NCBI GenBank assembly: GCA_014860175.1
Contig: JACZKF010000502.1
Location: forward strand, 1 to 14,588
Reading direction: 5' to 3'
From: Desulfuromonadales bacterium
Lineage (GTDB): Bacteria > Desulfobacterota > Desulfuromonadia > Desulfuromonadales > JACZKF01
DNA: 14,588 bases
A program made the position numbers and the translations under genes. The notes beneath the pieces are model-generated. The model searched no databases. It had not been told where the DNA came from and worked only from the letters and a program-made list of their open reading frames with translations. Shown here one piece after another: positions 5,754 through 14,588 of this stretch; position 1 is the stretch's first letter, and the number at the start of each line of letters is the position of its first letter.

Positions 5754-8402
5754 TTAGTCGCCCATGATACCGGCAACCAGGGGGTCGACCGCCGCCAGCG
5801 CCTGATCGAGATGCTCCGGTTGGGTCCCCCCGGCTTGCGCCAGATCGGGTCGCCCCCCCCCCTTGCCGCCGACGATCGCCGCCAGCTCCTGGACCAGCCG
5901 GCCGGCCGGCAGCTTACCATGGAGGTCGCGGGTGACCGCCACCAGCAGGTTGGCCTTCCCCTCGACGGCGCTGGCGAGAACGATCACGCCGGAGGCGAGC
6001 CGCTCGCGCAGTTGATCGGCGAGCTCGCGCAGCCCCTTGCCATCCAGACCATCGACCCGCACGGCGAGCAGCGGCACGCCGGCGACCTGGCGCAGCTGCT
6101 CCAGCAACTCCCCGGCCCGACCGGCGGTAAGCCGGCTCTGCAGCGACTCGACCTCGCGCTCGAGCTCCTTTTGCCGCTCCAGCAGCTTGTGCAGTCGCAC
6201 CTCCAGCTGGGTGCGGTCGCTCTTCAGGGTGCCGGCCAGCCGGTCGAGAGTCTCTTCCTCTTTCTGCACCCATTCCAGGGCCCGCTCGCCGGTAACCGCT
6301 TCGATGCGGCGCACCCCGGCGGCAATCCCGGTCTCCTGGACGATTTTGAACAGCCCGATGTCGCCGGCGGCATGGACGTGGGTGCCGCCGCAAAGCTCCA
6401 TGCTGAAGTCGCCCACCTGAACGACCCGCACCCGATCCGCGTACTTCTCCCCGAACAGGGCGGTGGCGCCGGCAGAAATGGCGGTCTCGGTGGCCATCTC
6501 CTCGGTATGCACCGGCCGGTTGTCGCGGATGCGGCGATTGACTTCGCGCTCCACCCGGACGATTTCGGCCTGGTTCATCGGTGCAAAGTGGGTGAAGTCA
6601 AAGCGCAGCCGGTCGGGGGAGACGAGCGATCCGGCCTGTTTGACATGGTCGCCGAGCACCTGGTGGAGAACCGCCTGCAGGATATGGGTGGCGGTGTGAT
6701 TGAGGGCGGTCGCCTGGCGCGAGGCGTCATTGACCGCCAATTCCGCCTCTTCTGCGGCCATCAGGATCCCCTCGACAACTTCCCCCTGGTGGACGATCAG
6801 GTCGGGGAAGGGGCGGCGGGTGTCATCGATCCGCACTCGGGCCGTGCCGGTGCGGATTTCCCCGCGATCGCCGACTTGCCCCCCCGATTCGCCGTAGAAA
6901 GGGGTGACCGAGGTGACCAGTTCGACCTTGGCGCCGGGGTGTGCTTCGGTCACCGGCTCCCCGCCGTGCAAAATGGCCAGGATCGACCCCCGGTCTGTCA
7001 ACGCCTGGTAGCCGGTGAAGGCGCTTTGCAGGCCGTCTTCGCGCAGCCGCTTGTAGGTGGCGCTGACCGCCTCCTCGCCGGAGCCCTTCCAGTGCTCCCG
7101 GGCCTGCTGCCGTTGGCGTTCCATGCAGCGCTCGAAGCCGGTCTCATCCAGAGTGAACCCTTCGCCGCCAACGATGTCAGCAGTCAGGTCGGTGGGAAAG
7201 CCAAAGGTGTCGTACAGGCGAAAGACCACGTCGCCGGGGATAGTCTCTTCTGCCTGCTCCTTCAGCCGGGCCATCTCTTCCTGGAGCATCCCCAGCCCGC
7301 GGTCGAGAGTTTCGGCAAAGCGCTCCTCTTCGGCGCGAATCACCTTGCGGATGAAGTTTTCCCGGTCGAGCAGCTCGGGGAAGGCGCCGCCGAGAATCGA
7401 CTTGACCGCATCGACCATCCGGTAGAGGACCGGCTCGGTGAAGCCGAGCATCTTGGCATGGCGCGCTCCCCGGCGCATGATGCGGCGCAGCACGTAGCCG
7501 CGCCCCTCGTTGCTCGGCAGCACGCCGTCGCAGATGAGAAAAGTGATGGCCCGGGCGTGGTCGGCAATGACTCGCATCGACACGTCATCTTTGGCCTGCG
7601 CGCGGTAGCGCTTGCCGGAGAGCTCCTCGACGTGGCGGATGATCCCTTGCAGCAGGTCGGTGTCGTAGTTGGAGGTCACCCCCTGGATGACGGTGGTAAT
7701 CCTCTCCAGCCCCATGCCGGTGTCGACGGACGGTTTGGGCAGAGGAGTCAGGGTGCCGTCGGCGCTGCGGTCGAACTGCATGAAGACGTTGTTCCAGATC
7801 TCCATGTAGCGGTCGCAGTCGCAGCCGACGGTGCAGTCGGGGAGACCGCAGCCGACGCCAGGGCCGTTGTCCCAGAAGATCTCGCTGCAGGGGCCGCAGG
7901 GGCCGGTATCCCCCATCGACCAGAAGTTGTCCTTCTCGCCAAAGCGGAAGATGCGTTCCCGGGCGACCCCTTCCTGATGGTGCCAGATGTCGGCTGCCTC
8001 GTCATCGTCGGTAAAGACCGAGACGTACAGGCGACTTTTGTCCAGTCCCAGGTCGACGGTGAGAAATTCCCAGGCGTAGGCGATCGCCTCTTTCTTGAAA
8101 TAGTCGCCGAAGGAGAAGTTCCCCAGCATTTCGAAGAAAGTGTGGTGGCGGGCGGTGCGACCGACATTTTCCAGGTCGTTGTTCTTGCCACCGGCGCGCA
8201 CGCATTTCTGGGAGGAGGCGGCTCGCACGTAATCGCGCTTCTCCCGCCCAAGGAAAAGATCCTTGAACTGGTTCATCCCGGCGTTGGTAAACAGCAACGT
8301 CGGATCGTTGTGCGGGATGAGGGGAGAGGAGGCCACGACAGTGTGCCCCCGCTCTTCGAAGAAGCGAAGAAATCGGTTGCGGATCTGGTTACCGGTGAGC
8401 AT
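5754..8402 (-). CDS. alaS: Alanyl-tRNA synthetase
   Basis: A class II synthetase charging tRNA-Ala and hydrolysing mischarged Ser/Gly-tRNA. All modules are present in 882 residues (family about 870-880). The aminoacylation core (about 1-240) has the N-terminal signature TGNQIRNRFLRFFEERGH, motif 2 region RTARHHTFFEMLGNFSFGDYFKKEA (82-106, read in two halves) and motif 3 region DTGMGLERI. The tRNA-recognition helical domain follows (about 240-460). The editing domain has HTATH (569-573) and CGGTH (671-675), the four zinc ligands. A coiled coil (about 712-768) precedes the C-Ala domain with GGKGGGRPDLAQAGG (845-859). A Cys-rich loop at 185-196 (C-G-L-P-D-C-T-V-G-C-D-C) lies in the catalytic half. 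The start ATG is 6 nt after recX; its Shine-Dalgarno is weak, suggesting coupling to recX translation. Confidence 0.99.
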   Translation of the reverse strand: MLTGNQIRNRFLRFFEERGHTVVASSPLIPHNDPTLLFTNAGMNQFKDLFLGREKRDYVRAASSQKCVRAGGKNNDLENVGRTARHHTFFEMLGNFSFGDYFKKEAIAYAWEFLTVDLGLDKSRLYVSVFTDDDEAADIWHHQEGVARERIFRFGEKDNFWSMGDTGPCGPCSEIFWDNGPGVGCGLPDCTVGCDCDRYMEIWNNVFMQFDRSADGTLTPLPKPSVDTGMGLERITTVIQGVTSNYDTDLLQGIIRHVEELSGKRYRAQAKDDVSMRVIADHARAITFLICDGVLPSNEGRGYVLRRIMRRGARHAKMLGFTEPVLYRMVDAVKSILGGAFPELLDRENFIRKVIRAEEERFAETLDRGLGMLQEEMARLKEQAEETIPGDVVFRLYDTFGFPTDLTADIVGGEGFTLDETGFERCMERQRQQAREHWKGSGEEAVSATYKRLREDGLQSAFTGYQALTDRGSILAILHGGEPVTEAHPGAKVELVTSVTPFYGESGGQVGDRGEIRTGTARVRIDDTRRPFPDLIVHQGEVVEGILMAAEEAELAVNDASRQATALNHTATHILQAVLHQVLGDHVKQAGSLVSPDRLRFDFTHFAPMNQAEIVRVEREVNRRIRDNRPVHTEEMATETAISAGATALFGEKYADRVRVVQVGDFSMELCGGTHVHAAGDIGLFKIVQETGIAAGVRRIEAVTGERALEWVQKEEETLDRLAGTLKSDRTQLEVRLHKLLERQKELEREVESLQSRLTAGRAGELLEQLRQVAGVPLLAVRVDGLDGKGLRELADQLRERLASGVIVLASAVEGKANLLVAVTRDLHGKLPAGRLVQELAAIVGGKGGGRPDLAQAGGTQPEHLDQALAAVDPLVAGIMGD

Positions 8403-8408
8403 GTGCGT

Positions 8409-8873
8409 TCAGTCGTCCTCTCTTCCATGCAGAATGTTCATGACCCCGGACAGGGGAAACCCCCGGCGGAGAAAATAGTGCACCACCCGTCGCCGTTGCC
8501 GGTCATCGGCGGCGGCGAAGCAAAAATCGGGGAAATGCCGCTCCAGCAGCGACCTCAGCACTTCCCCCTCGGTCGCAGCGCCGCTGGCCTCGGCCACCGC
8601 CGCGCGCGCCAGCTCTTCGGGGACGCCCCGCAGGCGGAGATCATGCACCGCCTTCTCGCCTACCGCGCGTCCGTCACGCCGCAAAATCCGCGCCCGTTCC
8701 CGGGCAAAATGCGCATCGTCCAGATAGCCGAAGTCCCGGCAGCGCTCCAGGGCGGTGGCGATCGCCTCTTCGGCAAAGCCCCGCTGTCGCAGTCGCTCCG
8801 CCAGCTCGACGGTGGTGCGATCACGCACCGCCAGCAGACGCAGGGCGGCGGCCATCAGGGAATCGGCGGTCAA
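8409..8873 (-). CDS. recX: RecX, regulator of RecA filaments
   Basis: A small cytosolic protein of repeated three-helix units that binds RecA filaments and usually inhibits or remodels them. Its 154 residues are typical. Recognisable family segments are LRLLAVRDRTTVELAERL near the start, then RCRDFGYLDDAHFARERA (44-61), LRLRGVPEEL in the middle, and RRVVHYFLRRGFP (about 127-139). The assigned start is TTG at 8873, overlapping the PilT-like gene's stop as TTGA, with GGAGG only 3 nt upstream. The first in-frame ATG (8855-8853) lies 21 nt from that GGAGG, so TTG is preferred but uncertain. It is separated from recA by the PilT-like gene, whereas many bacteria have recA and recX adjacent. Confidence 0.93.
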   Translation of the reverse strand: MTADSLMAAALRLLAVRDRTTVELAERLRQRGFAEEAIATALERCRDFGYLDDAHFARERARILRRDGRAVGEKAVHDLRLRGVPEELARAAVAEASGAATEGEVLRSLLERHFPDFCFAAADDRQRRRVVHYFLRRGFPLSGVMNILHGREDD

Positions 8874-10000
8874 TGTCCTCCGTCCTCGGCCTCGTGCTTC
8901 TCGAAATCCTCCCAGGAGAGATCGGAGGTGGAGGAGATTCCAGAGACCTTGAGCTTGAAATCATCCGGGTTGGAACACTGGCGCAGCGCCTCCTCGAAGG
9001 TGATCTCCTGCCGTTTGAGCAGCCCCATCAGCGACTGGTCGAAACTCTGCATGCCGTAGGAGACATACCCCTGCTGGATGGCGTCGCGCAGCAGTTTGGT
9101 TTTTTCCTTGTCGTCGATCAGTTCGCGGGTCCGGGCGGTGGAGATCATCACCTCCACTGCCGGCACCCGCCCCTTGCCGTCGGCCCGGGGGACCAGCCGC
9201 TGTGAGATGACCGCCCGCAGTACGCCGGAGAGCTGAGCCCGGATCTGACGCTGATGGTGCGGGGCAAAGACGCCGATGATGCGGTTGATCGATTCGGAGG
9301 CGTCGATAGTGTGCAGCGTGGAGAGGACCAGGTGCCCGGTTTCGGCCGCGTGCAAGGCGGTTTCGATGGTTTCCGCATCGCGCCTCTCGCCGACCAGGAT
9401 GACATCCGGGTCCTGCCGCAATGCGCTTTTCAAGGCGACGGAGTATTTGTCGGTATCCGAACCGATCTCCCGCTGGTTGATGATCCCCTTTTTGTCCCGG
9501 TGCAGATACTCGATCGGGTCTTCGATGGTGACGATATGCACTGGCCGGTTGATGTTGATGAAGTCGAGGATCGCCGCCAAAGTGGTCGATTTCCCCGAAC
9601 CGGTGGCGCCGCTCACCAGCACCAGGCCGCGCTGCTCCAGGGCGATCTTCTTGATCACCGGCGGCAGCAGCAGTTCGTCCACCCCCTTGATCTCGAAGGG
9701 GATGACCCGAAAGACCATGGAGATCGAACCGCGCTGGGAGAAGACGTTGACCCGGAAGCGGCCGAGTCCCGGCACGCCATAAGCGGTGTCGATTTCGTGA
9801 ATCTCCTCGAAGCGCTGCCGCTGGCGTTCATTCATGATGTCGGCGGCAAACTGCCGGGTGGTTTCCGGGCCCAGGCGCGGAGCCTTCGGCAGCGGGCGTA
9901 AAATGCCGTCGATGCGGTAGATGGGCGGCAGCCCGGCTTTGAGATGGATATCCGAGGCCCGGGACTTGAGGGCGACGGCGAGGATCTCATTCAACTCCAT
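8870..10000 (-). CDS. PilT-family type IV pilus ATPase, atypical paralogue
   Basis: A hexameric cytosolic secretion ATPase of the PilT/PilU/GspE superfamily; PilT proteins power pilus retraction. The 376 residues fit PilT (about 345) plus a tail. After a PAS-like N-domain (about 1-110, with SDIHL and the YRIDG segment) come Walker A GATGSGKST (131-139), Asp box VTIEDPIEY (157-165), Walker B region DPDVILVGERRDAET (197-211) and His box STLHT (227-231). The AIRNLIRE motif of retraction ATPases is only partly kept as TRELIDD (291-297), and the end is acidic and His-containing. It begins 3 nt after recA and overlaps recX, so all three are surely cotranscribed. No other pilus genes are present. 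It may be a PilT paralogue with a different role; I leave the symbol empty for that reason. Confidence 0.9.
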   Translation of the reverse strand: MELNEILAVALKSRASDIHLKAGLPPIYRIDGILRPLPKAPRLGPETTRQFAADIMNERQRQRFEEIHEIDTAYGVPGLGRFRVNVFSQRGSISMVFRVIPFEIKGVDELLLPPVIKKIALEQRGLVLVSGATGSGKSTTLAAILDFININRPVHIVTIEDPIEYLHRDKKGIINQREIGSDTDKYSVALKSALRQDPDVILVGERRDAETIETALHAAETGHLVLSTLHTIDASESINRIIGVFAPHHQRQIRAQLSGVLRAVISQRLVPRADGKGRVPAVEVMISTARTRELIDDKEKTKLLRDAIQQGYVSYGMQSFDQSLMGLLKRQEITFEEALRQCSNPDDFKLKVSGISSTSDLSWEDFEKHEAEDGGH

Positions 10001-10003
10001 GCG

Positions 10004-11023
<1,020 letters not shown>

Positions 11024-11030
11024 GCGTAAA

Positions 11031-11035
11031 CCTCC
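11031..11035 (-). promoter_or_regulatory. Strong recA Shine-Dalgarno
   Basis: GGAGG on the minus strand, 7 nt from the recA ATG, is well spaced and fixes the start at 11023. It is among the best ribosome sites in the window, consistent with an abundant protein. Confidence 0.8.
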
Positions 11036-11071
11036 GGTTCATGGTGAAAGACGGCGAGGCGAGGGGGCCTC

Positions 11072-11629
11072 TCAGCCGAGCAGCGCGGTTTTTCTGGGCA
11101 GATGAAGGGCGCCGGACGGCTGCAGTCGGCTCTCGAAAAGAACGAGGCGTTCTACCTCCAAAGTGCCATAGGCCCGCTCGTGGTACCGCTCGAGCACGGT
11201 GCGGGCTCCCGGCAGCGGTCCGCGGCTGCGCCCCAGCGTCAGATGGGGGGAGAAGGAGCGGTCCTCGCCAGGAAAGCCGACCCGTTCCAGACTTTGGTCG
11301 AGGGTCGAATACAACTCCAGCAAAGGCTGGCAATCGGTGATCCCCAACCAGATCACCCGCGGTCGGGCGGGGGAGGGAAAGGCGCCGACACCGGTAACCG
11401 TTACCTGGAAAGGAGAATGCAGGCGACCTACCGATAGCATAACTTCCCCTATCTTTTCAAGGGATTCTTCCGGCAGGTCGGGGAAGAAGCGCAGGGTCAG
11501 GTGCATTGCCTCCGGCCGGACCCAGCGGACGCCCGGAAGCTTCGCCTGCAGATGGCGGCACAGCTCTTGGGCCTGCCGCACCAGTTCGGCGGGAAGAGGG
11601 ACGGCCAGAAAGGCTCTAAGGGAGGGCAT
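11072..11629 (-). CDS. thpR: RNA 2',3'-cyclic phosphodiesterase (2H family)
   Basis: A small 2H phosphoesterase, formerly called LigT or 2'-5' RNA ligase, which opens 2',3'-cyclic phosphates on RNA to 2'-phosphomonoesters. The two catalytic HxTx motifs are both HLTL: at 43-46 in AMHLTLRFF and at 129-132 in SPHLTLGRS, each with preceding family context. The C-terminal VLFESRLQPSGALH is also typical, and 185 residues is the normal size. The start at 11629 has GGAGG 6 nt upstream and begins MPSLRAFLAVPLP, matching the family start; the frame extends further upstream but only inside the kinase gene. Its first 14 bp overlap the kinase end. The cellular RNA substrate in bacteria is not settled. Confidence 0.93.
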   Translation of the reverse strand: MPSLRAFLAVPLPAELVRQAQELCRHLQAKLPGVRWVRPEAMHLTLRFFPDLPEESLEKIGEVMLSVGRLHSPFQVTVTGVGAFPSPARPRVIWLGITDCQPLLELYSTLDQSLERVGFPGEDRSFSPHLTLGRSRGPLPGARTVLERYHERAYGTLEVERLVLFESRLQPSGALHLPRKTALLG

Positions 11630-14465
11630 TGGGTTCCTCCAGGGCGATGCCCGTCGCCGGCCCCAGCGGCAGCAGGATATGAAAAGCACTGCCCCCCCCC
11701 TGGCTGGCGCCGGCGCTGTCGACCCAGACCATGCCGCCGTGCGCCTCGACCATCCCCTTGACCAGCGTCAGGCCGAGTCCCACCCCCTTGCCGCCAAAGC
11801 GGGTACGGGAGGTCGAATGACTGGAAATGTCGCCGATTTCGGTAAACTTCTCGAAGACGCGGATCTGGTCTTGCGGATCGATGCCGACGCCATTGTCGCA
11901 GATGGAGATCTGCAGCAGGTCGCCGGTCGGGCGAGCGGTGAAGAATCCGGGAGAGAAGGTGTGCAGCCGCTTCTCCAGGCGGTGCAGCTCCTTGCGGGTC
12001 TGCACGCAGGTGCGGATGGCGATCCAGCCCCCTTCGGGGGTGAACTTGACGGCATTCTCCAATAGCCGCCGGAAGGTCCGCTTGAGGTGAAAAGGATCTC
12101 CATACAGGCCGGGTACCCGGAGGTGCGAACCGAGGTCGAGGGAGAGTTGACGCTCGGCCAGAATCGGCATGAACTCCTGGGCAACCTCCTGCAGCAGGTG
12201 GGGCAAATTGATCTCCTCCCGGGCCAGATAGAGGCTGCGGGATTCGATTCGAGCCACCTCCAGCAGATCCTCGACAATGGTCTGCAGCCGTTTCCCCCCC
12301 TCGTAGACGGCATCGAGAACGCGCGCCTCCCCCTCTTGCAGGCGGTTGCCAAGCTGCACCGTCAACAGCTCGCTCCCTGAAAGGATGTAGGTCAGTGGGG
12401 TGCGTAACTCATGGGAGGCGAGGGCGAGGAAGTTGCTTTTCATCCGATCGATCTGGGCCAAGGCCCGATTCGCTTCTTCCATCGTGGTCAGATTATCGCG
12501 CAGCTGTTGACGTGAGTGCTCCAGATCCTGGTTGCTGGCCTGGGTAAGACGAACCTGTCGCTGCAAGGCGGCAAACAAATTGGCCCCAGCCACCGCCGTC
12601 CCCACCTGTTTGCCAATCGCCTCCAGCAGACTGATTTCCGTCGTGCTCAAGACCCTTTTGCCCCGGCTGAAGAGAAAGAGGACGCCGACCGGCCGATCGT
12701 TGGTGGTCAGAGAAATGGCCTGGAAGCTCCCCCAGCCGGCCCTGCGTACCGCCGCCGAGGCTACCCGCTCGTCCTTTCCCAGGTCGACCGATGATTTCGA
12801 CTGGCCGCTGACGGCCACCCGGCCGATCAGCCCCTCGCCCAGTTCCAGGGTTTCGATCTCCTGGCGGATCTCATCGCTGATTCCGTAGTGGGAAATCAGC
12901 CGCAGCTGGCGGGTTTCCTCCTCGAGGACAGAGAGACCTCCCGCTTCCACCCCGAAGCCGAGGATCACCTTGTTCAGGATGGGAAAGAGCATCTCCTGCA
13001 GATCGCGGCTGGCGGCGGCGTGATCGGCAATTTCGTTCATCAGCAGCAAGTCGCGGTTTTTCTGCCGCAGTTCCTGCTCGATACGTTTGATTTCGGTGAC
13101 ATCACGCAATACCCCATGCACCACCTGGTGCTCCCCCAGATCGCCCAGGCGGGCATGGACGGCGCCGGTGAATCGTCGGCCGCTCTTGCAGCGAAACACC
13201 AGATTGGTCTCCTCGCCATAGCCGCTGCGCAGTACCCGAGCCACCAGGCGCAGGTAGCGCAGGTGGTTGCGGCCGGGAAACAGGACGGTGGGCGAGAGGT
13301 TGCGGATCTCCGTGGCCTGATAGCCAAGGAGGTCTTCGGCCTGCCGGTTGACTTCCAGCAGGGCGCCGGTGGTCGGGTCGATGAAGAAAATGGCATCACC
13401 GGCGTTGTTCAGCAGATTCTGATAGCGCCGCTCGGTGAGGGCGAGAGCTGTTTGCAGCCGGGTCATGGCCAGGTGGCGGTTTTCCCGCTCCCTTTTGAGC
13501 AGTCGCGGCAGCTCCAGCAGGTGAGAAGCCCGAAAGGCGATGAGTAGAGAGCCGAGAAGGAGAGTCCCCAGGGCTACCAGGAAGAGGTCGTTGCCGGCAG
13601 CAAAGGCATCCATCGCGGCGCTCGGCAAGGAGAGCCCCAAAACCCAACGGTTGCCGGCCACCTGCAAGGGAGCGCCGGTGAGCAAGGGGGCGCGGTTGCC
13701 CCGGTCGCCCGAGGGGCCGTTGCCGGCAAACAGCGAGAGAGAGGGTGGATAGGGGAGGGCGAAGTCGCCCTGGGCAAAGGCGTTCACCGACCGGAAGGTT
13801 TCGCGGTCGGTTCGCCAGTCTACCTCCATGTAAGGATGAGCGAGAAGTTCCGGCCGATGGTGCAGCCGGAAGGTGCCGCTGTCATCGAGCAGGAAGCAGA
13901 AGTCGGTCTGATTCGCCACCGGCCGCAGGCTTTCGGTCACCAGCTTCTGCAGCGACACGATGGCCAGGTAATGAGCAGGCTGCTGCTCGTTGGCGACCGG
14001 CTGGCGCAGTACTAGCAGGCAATCCTGCTGGCAGGAGACCGGAATCAGGGGCGAGGGGTTGGGCGCGGCGGAGCCGAGGGCGTGGATGGGGAAATTCAGT
14101 TTTACCAGTGCGCCGGGGGGATATTCAATCAGCAGATTACCGCTGGTGTCGATCAGAAGCAGTCCGGCCAGACCGTTGCCAGGCATGGTATGGAACAAAA
14201 ATTTGATCTGCCGTGCGGTCAGCTCCCGGTCGGCCAGGGGGTTCGCGATCTCCCCCGCCAGGTGCGACAAGTTAGCTGCCACCTGCTGCAGGCGGCTTTC
14301 GATGCGGGCAGCACTCTGGGTGGTCAGCAGCAACTGCTGACGGGCAATCAGGTGCAGCGCCCCTTGCCGGGCGTGCCGGTGCAGACCGAACAGCAGGGCA
14401 CCCACCAGAAGAGCGGCTACCCCCAGGATGAGAAAGTTCCTTTGCCAATGGGATGTCGGATCCAT
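11616..14465 (-). CDS. Membrane sensor histidine kinase (periplasmic sensor-PAS-GAF-HisKA-HATPase)
   Basis: A 949-residue sensor kinase. A membrane helix at about 11-28 and another at about 293-312 bracket a periplasmic region of about 265 residues containing LLLIDTSGNLLIEYPPG and FCFLLDDSGTFRLHH, suggesting a tandem Cache fold. Inside the cell follow a helix, a PAS domain (about 345-460), a GAF domain (about 488-625), a coiled coil (630-675), HisKA with H685 in SHELRTP, and HATPase with N-box ENAVKF (803-808), G1 DNGVGID (857-863), F-box FEKF (871-874) and G2 from GGKGVGLGL (891-899). A basic insert of about 25 residues separates N-box and G1 relative to the other kinase here. There is no receiver and no adjacent response regulator. 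The ligand is unknown. Its end overlaps thpR by 14 bp. The ATG at 14465 lacks a good Shine-Dalgarno, so the exact start is less sure. Confidence 0.92.
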   Translation of the reverse strand: MDPTSHWQRNFLILGVAALLVGALLFGLHRHARQGALHLIARQQLLLTTQSAARIESRLQQVAANLSHLAGEIANPLADRELTARQIKFLFHTMPGNGLAGLLLIDTSGNLLIEYPPGALVKLNFPIHALGSAAPNPSPLIPVSCQQDCLLVLRQPVANEQQPAHYLAIVSLQKLVTESLRPVANQTDFCFLLDDSGTFRLHHRPELLAHPYMEVDWRTDRETFRSVNAFAQGDFALPYPPSLSLFAGNGPSGDRGNRAPLLTGAPLQVAGNRWVLGLSLPSAAMDAFAAGNDLFLVALGTLLLGSLLIAFRASHLLELPRLLKRERENRHLAMTRLQTALALTERRYQNLLNNAGDAIFFIDPTTGALLEVNRQAEDLLGYQATEIRNLSPTVLFPGRNHLRYLRLVARVLRSGYGEETNLVFRCKSGRRFTGAVHARLGDLGEHQVVHGVLRDVTEIKRIEQELRQKNRDLLLMNEIADHAAASRDLQEMLFPILNKVILGFGVEAGGLSVLEEETRQLRLISHYGISDEIRQEIETLELGEGLIGRVAVSGQSKSSVDLGKDERVASAAVRRAGWGSFQAISLTTNDRPVGVLFLFSRGKRVLSTTEISLLEAIGKQVGTAVAGANLFAALQRQVRLTQASNQDLEHSRQQLRDNLTTMEEANRALAQIDRMKSNFLALASHELRTPLTYILSGSELLTVQLGNRLQEGEARVLDAVYEGGKRLQTIVEDLLEVARIESRSLYLAREEINLPHLLQEVAQEFMPILAERQLSLDLGSHLRVPGLYGDPFHLKRTFRRLLENAVKFTPEGGWIAIRTCVQTRKELHRLEKRLHTFSPGFFTARPTGDLLQISICDNGVGIDPQDQIRVFEKFTEIGDISSHSTSRTRFGGKGVGLGLTLVKGMVEAHGGMVWVDSAGASQGGGSAFHILLPLGPATGIALEEPNALP

Positions 14466-14480
14466 CTGTTACCAGTTTCT

Positions 14481-14517
14481 CCGCCGGTACTGGCGGCCTC
14501 CGGGTCAGCTAACCCGG
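14481..14517 (-). other. Two short adjacent hairpins in the gap before the sensor kinase
   Basis: CCGGGT (14500-14505) pairs with ACCCGG (14512-14517), with the upstream gene's stop codon in its 6-nt loop. CCGCC (14481-14485) pairs with GGCGG (14492-14496), extended by a G-T pair. Neither is followed by a U-run. They may be protective 3' structures of the upstream message or chance in GC-rich DNA. Confidence 0.35.
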
Positions 14518-14588
14518 TGGAAGGTCCCCTTGCAGCCGGTCGACAAGATATCGACGCAGCCAGTCCAACCCCATGCAGGCGGCTAGGC
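14509..14588 (-). CDS. C-terminal tail of an upstream gene, possibly CinA
   Basis: A frame open from the window edge gives 25 codons ending in TAG at 14511-14509; the residues run LAACMGLDWLRRYLVDRLQG then DLPPG. The amphipathic ending, with a Leu/Arg-rich last helix (GLDWLRRYL), resembles the end of CinA-type nicotinamide-nucleotide amidases, which often precede recA in bacteria. This is far too short to prove identity. The gap to the sensor kinase is 43 nt, so both could share a transcript. Codon pattern and reading direction agree with the neighbours. Confidence 0.4.
   Translation of the reverse strand, partial: LAACMGLDWLRRYLVDRLQGDLPPG

Noticed and set aside
5466..9059. A 1197-codon open frame on the plus strand
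   Set aside because: It is antisense to alaS, recX and parts of both flanking genes, all with clear family motifs. Its product has no recognisable domain. Long antisense frames are expected when GC-rich genes rarely use TTA, CTA and TCA codons.
11630..11689. 20-residue upstream extension of ThpR
   Set aside because: It is inside the kinase gene, and the ATG at 11629 has a well-spaced GGAGG and matches the family start.

Overview
The window is about 14.6 kb of GC-rich bacterial DNA. Every gene I can support lies on the minus strand, so transcription runs from high to low coordinates. The content and order suggest a Desulfuromonadales/Geobacterales deltaproteobacterium (Geobacter, Pelobacter, Desulfuromonas type): a PilT-like ATPase wedged between recA and recX, then alaS, a REC-HisKA kinase, hslV-hslU and the arginine genes argB-argD-argF. 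This placement rests on remembered gene order and protein character, not on a database search.

Layout in the direction of transcription. (1) 14588-11072: the last 25 codons of an upstream gene (possibly cinA), a 949-residue membrane sensor histidine kinase, and thpR overlapping its end by 14 bp. (2) 11023-8409: recA, then a PilT-family ATPase 3 nt later, then recX overlapping that ATPase through a TTGA junction. (3) 8402-4593: alaS and a short cytosolic protein with an N-terminal receiver and a C-terminal histidine kinase. (4) 4458-2597: the hslV-hslU protease, preceded by the only convincing promoter-like sequence in the window. (5) 2508-1: argB-argD joined by an ATGA overlap, then argF running off the edge.

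The window is densely coded. The largest gap without a gene is 134 nt (before hslV), the next 88 nt (hslU-argB); there is no gene-free stretch over 300 nt. Together the genes cover DNA recombination and its control (recA, recX), translation (alaS), RNA end processing (thpR), stress proteolysis (hslUV), arginine biosynthesis and two-component signalling. Neither kinase has a neighbouring response regulator with an output domain.

I see no obvious undescribed multi-gene system. The best leads are two unrelated 7-nt tandem repeat arrays in the two gaps around argB-argD-argF, one folded into a long imperfect palindrome; a kinase with Lys instead of the usual acidic residue after its phospho-accepting His; a PilT-like ATPase with a divergent AIRNLIRE motif embedded in a recA-recX gene string; and a sensor kinase translationally joined to thpR just upstream of recA.
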